8,725 bases of DNA from an uncultured Eubacteriales bacterium (GTDB taxonomy: Bacteria; Bacillota; Clostridia; Christensenellales; UBA1242): contig USSZ01000037.1 of the NCBI GenBank assembly GCA_900557645.1, positions 1 to 8,725 on the forward strand, read 5' to 3'. Position 1 is the stretch's first letter. Every line of letters begins with the position of its first letter. Position numbers and translations under genes: made by a program. Below are positions 1 through 6,900 of the stretch, piece after piece. The notes under the pieces are model-generated. The model did no database searches, had not been told where the DNA came from, and worked only from the letters and a program-made list of their open reading frames with translations.

Positions 1-38
1 TGTCATTATGAGCTTTATTTCTTTATTTTTATTAGAAT

Positions 39-581
39 TTAATCATCATATTTGTTAAATACATTACTTAATATTATAGCCTTAACCTCAGGTGGTAAAT
101 TTTTTAATTTATCCATAATATCATTATCTAAAATCTTTCTAGTATATGAATGTTCATTCATAAATTCTTCAAAATCATCATTTACAATATTAGCAGATGC
201 TGAATCTAATTTTGAATCTGTAGAAAATTTTTTTTGTGAATAAAAATTTTTTCTATCAGGTTTAGTCATTTTAATAGTCTTATTTTCATATTTTGGTGTT
301 GGTTCTTCAAATACATAATCTTCAATTATTGGTTCACCTTTAGGTTTATTCCCATAATTTTCAATATTTGTATCAATAGTTGTATTAACTGCATTTTCAT
401 CTTTTGCAATTATTACTTTATTATCCTTCCCAAAATTTTCATTTTCAGTTTTATATTTATTTAAATTTTCTTGAAGTCTTTTAAATCTTTGTCGATTTGA
501 CCTGCGAATAAAAATTATTGCAACTATTAAAAGAACTAAAACAACTGCAGCAATAATTATAATCAATGTCATAGTATCCAT
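39..581 (-). CDS. Single-pass membrane protein of unknown function, encoded directly after floA
   Basis: I do not recognise a named family. The 180-residue product starts with a strongly hydrophobic helix (about residues 5-25, rich in Ile, Val, Leu and Ala), followed at once by a basic stretch (RRSNRQRFKR) that should keep the rest in the cytoplasm. Residues about 35-130 are rich in Asn, Lys, Glu and Ser and look disordered. The last 45 residues look like a folded helical module, containing EEFMNEHSYTRKILDND and then LPPEVKAIILSNVFNKYDD at the very end. The gene begins 3 bp after the floA stop codon, with a GAAGGAG ribosome site (593-599) inside the end of floA, so the two are almost certainly co-transcribed and probably translationally coupled. 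By inference it may be a FloA partner; flotillins are often paired with NfeD-like proteins, but this is not NfeD because it lacks the several membrane helices and the OB-like tail domain. No terminator is visible in the 38 bases after it. Confidence 0.85.
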   Translation of the reverse strand: MDTMTLIIIIAAVVLVLLIVAIIFIRRSNRQRFKRLQENLNKYKTENENFGKDNKVIIAKDENAVNTTIDTNIENYGNKPKGEPIIEDYVFEEPTPKYENKTIKMTKPDRKNFYSQKKFSTDSKLDSASANIVNDDFEEFMNEHSYTRKILDNDIMDKLKNLPPEVKAIILSNVFNKYDD

Positions 582-584
582 CTT

Positions 585-1613
585 TTAAAAATCTCCTTCA
601 TCATCATCAGAAGAACTGTTCTTATTATCATTTATAATTGCTCTTCGTAATGCAGTGTCTGCTTGAAGATTCATAAGTTTATAATAATCCATAACAGAGA
701 ACCTTCCTTCTTTTATTGCCTGCGAAATAGCCAAAGGAACTTCCGATTCTGCTTGTAAAACAGTTGATTTCATTTGTTCAGTCTTCGTTTTCATTTGAAG
801 TTCTTTTATTTCTTCTGCGTTTTTCATTCTTTCGGCTTCAATTTGAGCATAAATTTTTTCTTTTTCTGCTGATTTAATTTCTCTTTCAGCATTTAAGTCT
901 CTACTAATATCAATTGAAGAAATATTCATATCTAAAATATCAAACATTGATTTTTGAGTCAAAACTCGAACGTCAACATTAGATAATAATGAAGAACTTG
1001 GTGATTTTAAGGCTAACTTATGATCTTTAGTTCTTGAAATATTTTCCATAATCCAAGCACTTAAAGTGCTTTTTAAATCATCTAATCCAAGTCCAGTTGT
1101 ATAACTTAAAAGATTTATTTTTACTGAAAACCTTACACCTACAACAAGTTCAAAATTATCCTGAGTGATTCCTTTTATACCCTCTATATTCTCCACTTTT
1201 GACAATATACTATTTTGAACAACCTCACACACATTATGTGAAGTAAGTTCAATGGCTGCTGCCAACTTATAATCCAACTTTATATTTGCATCTTTTGCCA
1301 TATTCATTGCTTTAAAAACAGCAATAGGATTTCCTTCTGATAAAAATAAATTTTCAATTTCATCTAAAGAAACATTAATCTTTGCTTTTTTACTCATTAT
1401 ATAAGCAGATACAACATCTGCAACATTAAGTTTTCTATTTTTGATACTTATTAATCTAAATGAAGATATGTAACAACCTGAAAATATTGCTGTAAAATAA
1501 CTTTTCATTGGAACAAAACACAAATATACAATTATTCCTATAAGTAATGCTCCGAAAATTGATACAAGTGTAATTTCAGTTGCTCCAAAATTTAAAAGTG
1601 ATAAATTTATCAT
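585..1613 (-). CDS. floA: Flotillin-like protein FloA (SPFH family membrane scaffold)
   Basis: FloA proteins form oligomeric scaffolds in ordered patches of the cytoplasmic membrane and influence membrane fluidity, signalling and secretion. The product is 342 residues, close to the family's usual 330 or so. A hydrophobic hairpin-like segment lies at about 14-35, followed by a second semi-hydrophobic stretch at 36-55. The SPFH-like core follows (about 60-235), then an Ala/Glu/Lys/Met-rich coiled coil (about 240-290). The diagnostic C-terminal block AESEVPLAISQAIKEGRFSV and then MDYYKLMNLQADT (about 288-320) is very close to Bacillus FloA. The last 15 residues form a Ser/Asp/Glu tail (NSSSDDDEGDF), which I take to be a lineage-specific addition. 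The ATG start is supported by a GGAGGG ribosome site (1623-1628) nine bases upstream and by a promoter just before it. No nfeD-like gene lies beside it; instead a single-pass membrane protein gene follows 3 bp later. Confidence 0.95.
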   Translation of the reverse strand: MINLSLLNFGATEITLVSIFGALLIGIIVYLCFVPMKSYFTAIFSGCYISSFRLISIKNRKLNVADVVSAYIMSKKAKINVSLDEIENLFLSEGNPIAVFKAMNMAKDANIKLDYKLAAAIELTSHNVCEVVQNSILSKVENIEGIKGITQDNFELVVGVRFSVKINLLSYTTGLGLDDLKSTLSAWIMENISRTKDHKLALKSPSSSLLSNVDVRVLTQKSMFDILDMNISSIDISRDLNAEREIKSAEKEKIYAQIEAERMKNAEEIKELQMKTKTEQMKSTVLQAESEVPLAISQAIKEGRFSVMDYYKLMNLQADTALRRAIINDNKNSSSDDDEGDF

Positions 1614-1637
1614 TTAATCACGCCCTCCGTTTATCAT

Positions 1638-1666
1638 ATTATATCATACCTAAAAGTTATTGTAAA
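1638..1666 (-). promoter_or_regulatory. Promoter of the floA operon, extended -10 type
   Basis: Read on the minus strand, a TTTACA -35 box (1661-1666) lies exactly 17 bases from a perfect TATAAT -10 box (1638-1643). The -10 box is preceded by TGA, giving the extended TGnTATAAT form. Transcription should begin near 1631, leaving a leader of less than 20 bases that holds only the GGAGGG ribosome site. A TTGACT also lies further upstream but at an unworkable 24-base spacing. Confidence 0.75.
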
Positions 1667-1699
1667 TAGTCAAATAATACAAAATTTATTCAATTTGAC

Positions 1700-1728
1700 A
1701 ATATTTTTAACAAAAAATTAAAAATATT
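1700..1728 (-). repeat. A/T-only inverted repeat after ogg, possible weak terminator
   Basis: Two perfect 11-base arms (1700-1710 and 1718-1728, AATATTTTTAA and its complement) flank a 7-base loop, 14 bases after the ogg stop codon. The position suits a terminator for ogg, but the stem contains no G-C pair and no clean T-run follows it, so termination would be weak. In DNA this A/T-rich such an inverted repeat may also arise by chance. Confidence 0.35.
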
Positions 1729-1741
1729 TATCTATTTCTTA

Positions 1742-2575
1742 TTATTTTATAAATGAACGTTGATAATAAAATAAATATTGTTGAGCATATCCAGACAATA
1801 AATCAAATTGATTAACCAAATTATTTCTTATTTTTTCACGATTATCCAAAGGCTGATAAAATTGATTATACATTTTATGAATCCATACATCGACAGGGAA
1901 TACATCTCCTCTATGAAAACCAAACAACAACACACAATCAGCAACTTTTGGTCCAACACCACAAAATTTAAGCAGATTATTTCTTAATTGAGTAGTATTT
2001 AACTCTTTTAAATTTTGTAAAAATTCAATATCTATCTGTCTTAAAACTTTAAAAAGATATTCACATCTATACCCTGCACCCATTTGTTTAAAAAAGTCAA
2101 CACTACACTCTTTCAAAGTTTGATATGTCGGAAAAGAATAAATATTATTTTTAATTTGTTTACCTAAATTTTTTCTTAAATTATTTAAAATCAATTTAAT
2201 TCTTTTTATATTATTGTTGGCAGAAATTATAAATGAAATCAATACTTCAAATAAATCTTGATTTAAAATTCTTATACCATGTCCAAACTTTATTGGCTCT
2301 TTTAAAATTTCATAAGAAGAAAGTTTTGTTTTAATAAGACTATAATCAGTTTTTAAGTCAAACCAATTTTCAAAAAAATCAACATCTTCTGTATTTATTA
2401 AATAAAAATTCCCTTCATTTGTAATTTCGGCATACTTTTCACCTGGAAACACAATATATTTGTTATCATTTATTTTTTCAAAACAAAAGACCTGTCCACA
2501 TTCTAAAATATGTTCTGGATTAAAATCTTCTTTGTCATATATTTTAATATAATTTTTCCCCTTCTCGTAATTCAT
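1742..2575 (-). CDS. ogg: 8-oxoguanine DNA glycosylase/AP lyase, OGG1 type
   Basis: The enzyme cuts 8-oxoguanine from DNA and nicks the strand at the resulting abasic site, in cytoplasmic base-excision repair. The 277-residue product has the full OGG1 layout: an N-terminal beta domain with CGQVFCF (about 26-32, matching the CGQSFRW loop of human OGG1), then the helix-hairpin-helix-GPD fold. In the hairpin KFCGVGPKVADC the catalytic Lys is K210, and the catalytic Asp in FPVDVW is D229. Their 19-residue spacing equals that of human K249 and D268. Other matches to human OGG1 are ANNNIKRI (N120 and R125 for N149 and R154), GAGYR (R170 for R204), C214 for C253, and Q265 and F269 for Q315 and F319 in the C-terminal helix. 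The protein ends soon after that helix. The ATG follows an AGAGG site (2582-2586). The gene stands alone with its own promoter. It is not MutM, AlkA or Nth, which lack this set of residues. Confidence 0.95.
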   Translation of the reverse strand: MNYEKGKNYIKIYDKEDFNPEHILECGQVFCFEKINDNKYIVFPGEKYAEITNEGNFYLINTEDVDFFENWFDLKTDYSLIKTKLSSYEILKEPIKFGHGIRILNQDLFEVLISFIISANNNIKRIKLILNNLRKNLGKQIKNNIYSFPTYQTLKECSVDFFKQMGAGYRCEYLFKVLRQIDIEFLQNLKELNTTQLRNNLLKFCGVGPKVADCVLLFGFHRGDVFPVDVWIHKMYNQFYQPLDNREKIRNNLVNQFDLLSGYAQQYLFYYQRSFIK

Positions 2576-2591
2576 AATAAACCTCTAAAAT

Positions 2592-2620
2592 ATTATACCA
2601 TTTTAAAAAAATTATAACAA
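2592..2620 (-). promoter_or_regulatory. Promoter of ogg, very short leader
   Basis: On the minus strand a TTGTTA -35 box (2615-2620) is 17 bases from a perfect TATAAT -10 box (2592-2597). The expected start point, about 2585, falls on the AGAGG ribosome site itself, only some ten bases before the ATG, so this transcript would have almost no leader. A second TATAAT overlaps the -35 (2611-2616) and could start a longer transcript, but I see no good -35 box for it. Confidence 0.6.
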
Positions 2621-2662
2621 ATTTTAATGTAATATACTTAAATTCTTTTTTCATCTTTATAT

Positions 2663-2691
2663 AAAAAAAGATAGATAATTTTATCTATCTT
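2663..2691 (-). terminator. Intrinsic terminator of the rplU-prp-rpmA operon
   Basis: Read on the minus strand, a 10-bp stem (AAGATAGATA paired with TATCTATCTT) closes a 4-base AAAT loop and is followed by a run of seven T (two of them in the stem). It begins about 48 bases after the rpmA stop codon. The stem is A/T-rich with only two G-C pairs, in keeping with the rest of the window. It separates the ribosomal protein operon from ogg, so spo0B or obg, which follow rpmA in some Bacillota, are not part of this unit. Confidence 0.75.
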
Positions 2692-2739
2692 ATTTATGTC
2701 TTTATATAAATTATTATCAATTTTTTAAAACATCTTTTA

Positions 2740-3015
2740 TTATTCAGCAACAACAGTTACTACTTTTTTGCCATTGTTTTGATCAAACTTTACAACACCA
2801 TTGCAAAGTGCGAAAAGTGTATAATCTTTACCCATTCCAACATTTTGTCCTGGATAAACTTTTGTTCCTCTTTGTCTTACAATTATAGAGCCAGCAGTTA
2901 CAGTTTGTCCACCATAAGCCTTAACTCCCAAACGCTTACTTTGAGAATCACGACCATTTTTAGTACTACCACCACCCTTCTTGTGAGCAAAAAGTTGAGC
3001 ATTAAACTTAAACAT
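2740..3015 (-). CDS. rpmA: 50S ribosomal protein L27 with Prp-cleaved N-terminal extension
   Basis: L27 is a large-subunit protein whose N-terminal end reaches the peptidyl-transferase centre and helps position tRNA. The 91-residue product contains the family hallmarks [19 protein letters not shown] (about 14-32) and [18 protein letters not shown] (about 43-60). The protein begins MFKFNAQLF before AHKKG, which matches the Bacillota-type extension that Prp removes between Phe9 and Ala10; only the cleaved form has the functional N-terminus. The start is supported by a GGAGGT site (3021-3026) six bases upstream. The coding region overlaps the end of prp by 8 bp, so translation of the two is likely coupled. 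It is the last gene of its operon; a terminator follows. Confidence 0.98.
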   Translation of the reverse strand: MFKFNAQLFAHKKGGGSTKNGRDSQSKRLGVKAYGGQTVTAGSIIVRQRGTKVYPGQNVGMGKDYTLFALCNGVVKFDQNNGKKVVTVVAE

Positions 3016-3331
3016 TTTTTACCTCCAATTTTGCATATTTTTTTTCATCAATAATAATGGATTTAAAAGAATCTAAACAAACATTAAATAAAAATTGAAC
3101 TATTTCATTTTCAGCGTATTTTGATTCAACCTTTACTTTAAGATAGCCATCTGATATTTCTTGAAAAAACTTTAAATCTTTTATGTTTTCAAGCCCAACA
3201 ATTGCAAGTTGTGCCACAGTTGAGATTTGACAACATAATAAATCTTTTCCATAGTCATCTTTACCAGTATGACCTTTAACCTCAAAACCCAAAATTAAAT
3301 TATTTTTTTTATAAAAATTAATATTTGTCAT
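3008..3331 (-). CDS. prp: Ribosomal-processing cysteine protease Prp
   Basis: Prp (YsxB family) is the cysteine protease that removes the N-terminal extension of L27 in Bacillota and is needed for ribosome assembly in those species. The 107-residue product, a usual length for the family, has the signature [19 protein letters not shown] at about residues 15-33. The catalytic pair is His21 and Cys33, 12 residues apart as in known Prp proteins (GHAGYAEYGKDIVC type). The next residue is also Cys. The gene lies between rplU and rpmA, starting 9 bp after rplU and overlapping rpmA by 8 bp, which is the standard place for it. Its ribosome site is weak (AAGG about 8 bases upstream), so it may depend on ribosomes finishing rplU and be made in smaller amounts than the two ribosomal proteins. 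Confidence 0.95.
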   Translation of the reverse strand: MTNINFYKKNNLILGFEVKGHTGKDDYGKDLLCCQISTVAQLAIVGLENIKDLKFFQEISDGYLKVKVESKYAENEIVQFLFNVCLDSFKSIIIDEKKYAKLEVKNV

Positions 3332-3340
3332 TATCAGACC

Positions 3341-3649
3341 TTATTTTTTAATTGATAAAATTTTTAATTGAGTGAATGGTTGTCTATGACCTTGTTTTTT
3401 TCTTTCATTTTTCTTAGGTTTGTATTTGAAAACAACAATCTTATCGCCTTTTCCATGAGCAACAACTTCTGCTTCACATACAGCACCTTCAACAAAAGGA
3501 TTTCCAGCAACAACTTTGCCATTATCACTAACAAGCAATACTTCAAGGTTTACTTTATCACCTACAGCATTTGCAAGTTTTTCAACAGTAATAATATCAT
3601 TTTCATTTACTCTATATTGCTTTCCACCACTTTGAACTACTGCAAACAT
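3341..3649 (-). CDS. rplU: 50S ribosomal protein L21
   Basis: L21 binds 23S rRNA in the large subunit. The 102-residue product is typical in length and shows the family signatures at both ends: [14 protein letters not shown] at the start and [20 protein letters not shown] (about 74-93) near the C-terminus. It is the first gene of the rplU-prp-rpmA operon. The start codon is fixed by a strong AGGAGG site (3658-3663) eight bases upstream, inside a longer AGAGGAGGT. A near-consensus promoter and a leader of nearly 90 bases lie upstream. Base use is less A/T-biased than in the floA or ogg regions, as expected for a highly expressed gene. Confidence 0.98.
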   Translation of the reverse strand: MFAVVQSGGKQYRVNENDIITVEKLANAVGDKVNLEVLLVSDNGKVVAGNPFVEGAVCEAEVVAHGKGDKIVVFKYKPKKNERKKQGHRQPFTQLKILSIKK

Positions 3650-3737
3650 CTTTTTTACCTCCTCTAACCAAACTCGCTGCCTTGCAGGTGTTATTATTCA
3701 ATCAATAAACTTTAAAAACCCTTCGCATGCGGATACG
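3650..3737 (-). promoter_or_regulatory. 5' leader of rplU, candidate L21 leader RNA
   Basis: The predicted transcript carries about 88 bases before the rplU start codon, a much less A/T-biased stretch than the surrounding intergenic DNA. Two short stems are visible on the minus strand: AUCC with GGGU (3731-3734 and 3718-3721) enclosing GCAUGCGAA, and CUGC-AAG-GCAG (3677-3687). They are joined by an A/U-rich linker, and the strong ribosome site lies just downstream. Structured leaders before the L21 operon that probably sense L21 are known in Bacillota (the L21 leader family). Position and size fit, but I cannot check the covariance consensus by eye. Confidence 0.55.
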
Positions 3738-3743
3738 TTTTAT

Positions 3744-3772
3744 AATATACCATACTTAAGCATTTTTGTCAA
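3744..3772 (-). promoter_or_regulatory. Strong promoter of the rplU-prp-rpmA operon
   Basis: On the minus strand a perfect TTGACA -35 box (3767-3772) lies exactly 17 bases from TATATT (3744-3749), one base from the TATAAT consensus. Transcription should start near 3737. The DNA immediately upstream (3773 onward) is almost pure A/T with T-runs, which could act as an UP element for the RNA polymerase alpha subunit. Confidence 0.85.
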
Positions 3773-3908
3773 GAAAAAAACATATTAATCATAAAATACA
3801 TTAATAATAAAAATAAATTATAAATTAAAATTAAATAAAATATAAATTAACTCTCAAAGCATTTAACCAAATTGTTCATACATAAGAAATTTCTTATTAA
3901 TCAAATAT
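3773..3908. other. A/T-rich spacer between the rplU promoter and the surface-protein terminator
   Basis: This part of the roughly 310-base gap between rplU and the large surface-protein gene holds no plausible ORF. About 3781-3850 is low-complexity DNA made of short TAAAT/AAATTA-like units with very little G or C. The only distinct structure is the 16-bp palindrome listed separately. The end nearest the promoter may serve as an UP element. Confidence 0.6.
3882..3897. repeat. Perfect 16-bp palindrome ATAAGAAATTTCTTAT
   Basis: The two 8-base halves are exactly complementary with no spacer, so it suits a dimeric DNA-binding protein better than an RNA hairpin. It sits 12 bases before the terminator hairpin of the surface-protein gene and about 110 bases upstream of the rplU -35 box, a distance at which control of rplU would be unusual. 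No second copy was noticed in the window. Confidence 0.5.
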
Positions 3909-3935
3909 AAAAAGCCCCTATTAAAAGGGCTTTTT
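3909..3935 (-). terminator. Intrinsic terminator of the large surface-protein gene
   Basis: A perfect 9-bp stem (AAAAAGCCC paired with GGGCTTTTT) with a 9-base loop lies 28 bases after the stop codon of the surface-protein gene. Four G-C pairs at the loop end and a run of T on the outgoing arm make it the most convincing terminator in the window. It has A- and T-runs on opposite sides, so it could work in both directions, though no plus-strand gene leads into it. Confidence 0.9.
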
Positions 3936-3963
3936 ATTAAATCGATATAGTTAAATAACTTTA

Positions 3964-6900
3964 TTACTTTTTATTTTTGCTATCACGATTTTCTGATTTA
4001 TATCCTTTTTCTTTTTTATCAAGTTTTACTTTTGATACAACAAAGTAAATCACAACGCCAGCAAGGATAGCAACAGAAACTCCAATCAAAACACCACCAA
4101 GAACTTCTTGAACGTTTATTGGATCAGTAGAATCTGTAGTAACAGTAAATGAAACAGATTTTTCAGCAGTATTTCCAGCCTCATCTTTAATACTTATTGT
4201 TAAAGTATAATCACCAGCCTCTTCAAAAGTATGTTCATAAGAATATCCACCATCTTCTGCTGAGTTTTCTAATGTCCAAGATTCATCTGTATCTTCATTA
4301 GTTAATTTAATTTGTAATGTTTCAAGTAATTTATCAACATCTGTTGTAACTTTATCAGAAACTGTTATACCTGTAAGGTTGATAACAAGTTCTTCACCAA
4401 GTCCATATTTTTCCTTAAATAAATCATCAGCAAAATCTATTGTAGGTGCAGTAACATCACCATTTGAAATTGTATATTCAAGTGTTTTTGCATCTCCTAC
4501 ATTTTGTCCAAGATAGTCTTGTGCTTGGATAGAATATTTTATAGTATATCTACCATTCTTGCTAAGATTTAATTTGATATTTGAACCTTCTACTGTAAAG
4601 TTACTATCATTTGCAACTGCTTCTTCCCATTCTGCAAAGTTAATTGTTGCAAGTGTTTGTGTTGTGCTTCCTGTAGTAACAGAAATTTGAACATAAGATT
4701 CTTCTTTATCAATTGTATTTCCTTTATCGGCACCAGATACAACAACTTCAGGTTTAACTATGTCTAATTTTTCGCCAACTTCTGGGTATTGAGTTTTTGC
4801 ATAAGCATCATCATCAATACTTACTGTAATTACAACATCTTTAACTGTAATTGTTTGTATATCACTAGTAAGAGTAAATGCTTCTACGTCTTTGTTTTCA
4901 GTTAATTTTGTATATTCTGTTGGTGAAGCAGTTTCTAGAGATTTTCCTGTAATTCCCAAAATATCTTCATGAATTTTAAGGTCATAACCATTAGATTCAT
5001 TTTCTTCAAGATAAATATAATAACATTTATTATCTTGTGTTGCTTTATAACAAAGTTGTCCTTTTTCATTTATAAACATCTTTCCAGCAGTTGCTGTTTC
5101 CGTTGTATGATGTTCTGCATCAAAGAAATCTAATGTCTTATTATATCTGATTAAGAAAACATTATATTGAAGTTTATATGTTCCTTTAGCCTTTCCTGTA
5201 AAGTAATATTTGTCAAGTTCATAATTATTACTACTTGCAGAAACCATAGTTGTTGTATAATAAGTTGAAGTATTTGAATCATCATTTTCATCAAGACCTA
5301 AATAACCCCAAGTTTCTGAATCAGAAACTGAAACAGTTGGTGGTGTTAAATATAACGAATCATCAATAGCAACTTCTTTAGCCTCTGAAGTAATATTATC
5401 TATTTCAGGGTCTTCTACAATTGAACCACCTTTAACATTATAATTAAAGTATGTTGTTACTCTGTGATTTCCTGAATCACTAATGGTAACTGCAACTTGA
5501 TAATATCCTTCTGTTGAAGCATTAAATATACCTGCATCAACTGTATAAACACCACGGATAGAATCAAATTTAGTGCTCATGCCTGTGCTTTGCATAATTT
5601 GACGAGAACCCTCTTCTTTATTTACTTTATAAACAACAACATCGGCATGAACATAGTCAACCTTATCATCTGTATAATATAAAGTAGGAAGATTAATTGT
5701 CATTGGTGCTGTAAAGTTGTCAGTAGCACTTGGAGCATTAACAACTTTATACAAAACAGGCATTTCGTCATCAGTAGCATCTGCTATTGAAATGATTTTA
5801 TTAAAGAAACCAACATTTCCATTATCATCAACTGCATAACAAAGTATTTCAATATATTCAGCACCTTGTGGTCTGTCAGCCAAATCAATTGTGTATTGTG
5901 TTTTTTCTTTATTTACATACCAACCTTCAGATGTAACTACATTGTTGGCAACCTTACTCTTTACATACCACTTATCAGCATCTTTTGAATTATAATTTTC
6001 AACAATATATTTTAATGTTTCTGTAGTTGTTGTGCTTGCAACAACATCTTTTCCTGCAGGAACATCACTTCTTTCACTTTCACCATCTTTTAAGTATCTA
6101 TATGCTGTAACTGTTTGAAGTCTTGAGTCAATTGAATCTGATGCTGTAGCAATATCAAATTCAATTGTTTCATTTGGCAAATAGGCACTTTGTAAATCTG
6201 TTGGGAAAGTTATTGTTGGCACTGATTCATCAGTTGCACTAGAGGTTAATTTAACAGAATAATAAACACTTTTCTCTTTATTATTATTTCTATTGTCATT
6301 AGCGTAATAATAGAAACTATAACTTTGTTCTGAGAAATTATATTGTTTATCACTATTTTCTGATGGAATATAGGCATATCCTGCTTCAATCATTGCATTT
6401 GCAATATCGGCACTACTTGAATCTTCTGTAATAGAATCAGAAATTGTTTCACCATCAATATTTTGATTAAATTTAGTTGTAACTAGAAGATAATTATTTT
6501 CTTTTAACCAATTTTTAATTTCATCATCATTAGTAACACTTTTGCCTTCTAAAATCATTTGAGTATAAATTTCAAAATTATCAGCAACTATTTGTTGATA
6601 AACTGAAGTTTCATCAGATTTTGCTGGGGCAAATATTAAATTATAGTCATTATATGCTTGCTCACTAATAACAAATCTTTTAATTCCACTAGCATCTCTA
6701 ATTTCACGTCTTAAAGTCAAGTTGTTTGAAGGCATATTATCAATACCAGCAATAGCATACATAACAATATTACGTGTGAATGTTTGAGATTTCAATTTAC
6801 TTTCGGCACTTTCAGGTGCTTTAGTTTTCTTTTCTTCATCAGTTCTTGTATCTGTTCCAGCATCATACATATATACATCTGGTGCTTGTGTATCTTTTAC

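Noticed and set aside
1..38. Possible minus-strand gene start at ATG (positions 4-6) running off the left edge
   Set aside because: Only two codons are visible and no ribosome site precedes them.
52..243. Plus-strand open frame opposite the small membrane protein gene
   Set aside because: No ribosome site and no protein-like features; the minus-strand gene is supported by its coupling to floA and its membrane helix.
2779..3054. Plus-strand open frame of 91 codons opposite rpmA
   Set aside because: It lies antisense to the well-supported L27 gene, has no ribosome site, and its residues (long Ser/Thr/Leu runs) are those expected from reading the opposite strand.
3364..3546. Second minus-strand frame inside rplU
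   Set aside because: It is an alternative frame of the L21 gene, which has the clear product and start.
3368..3667. Plus-strand open frame of 99 codons opposite rplU
   Set aside because: It is antisense to L21 and runs through its ribosome site; the product has no recognisable features and no ribosome site of its own.
3781..3850. Low-complexity TAAAT/AAATTA stretch considered as a repeat array or origin-like region
   Set aside because: No fixed repeat unit, no DnaA-box-like motifs and no spacer pattern; simple A/T richness explains it.
5900..5990. Two WYV motifs (about residues 735 and 751) resembling wall- or choline-binding repeats
   Set aside because: Only two copies are present and they lack the Gly-Trp-aromatic pattern of real wall-binding repeats; they read as strands within an Ig-like domain.
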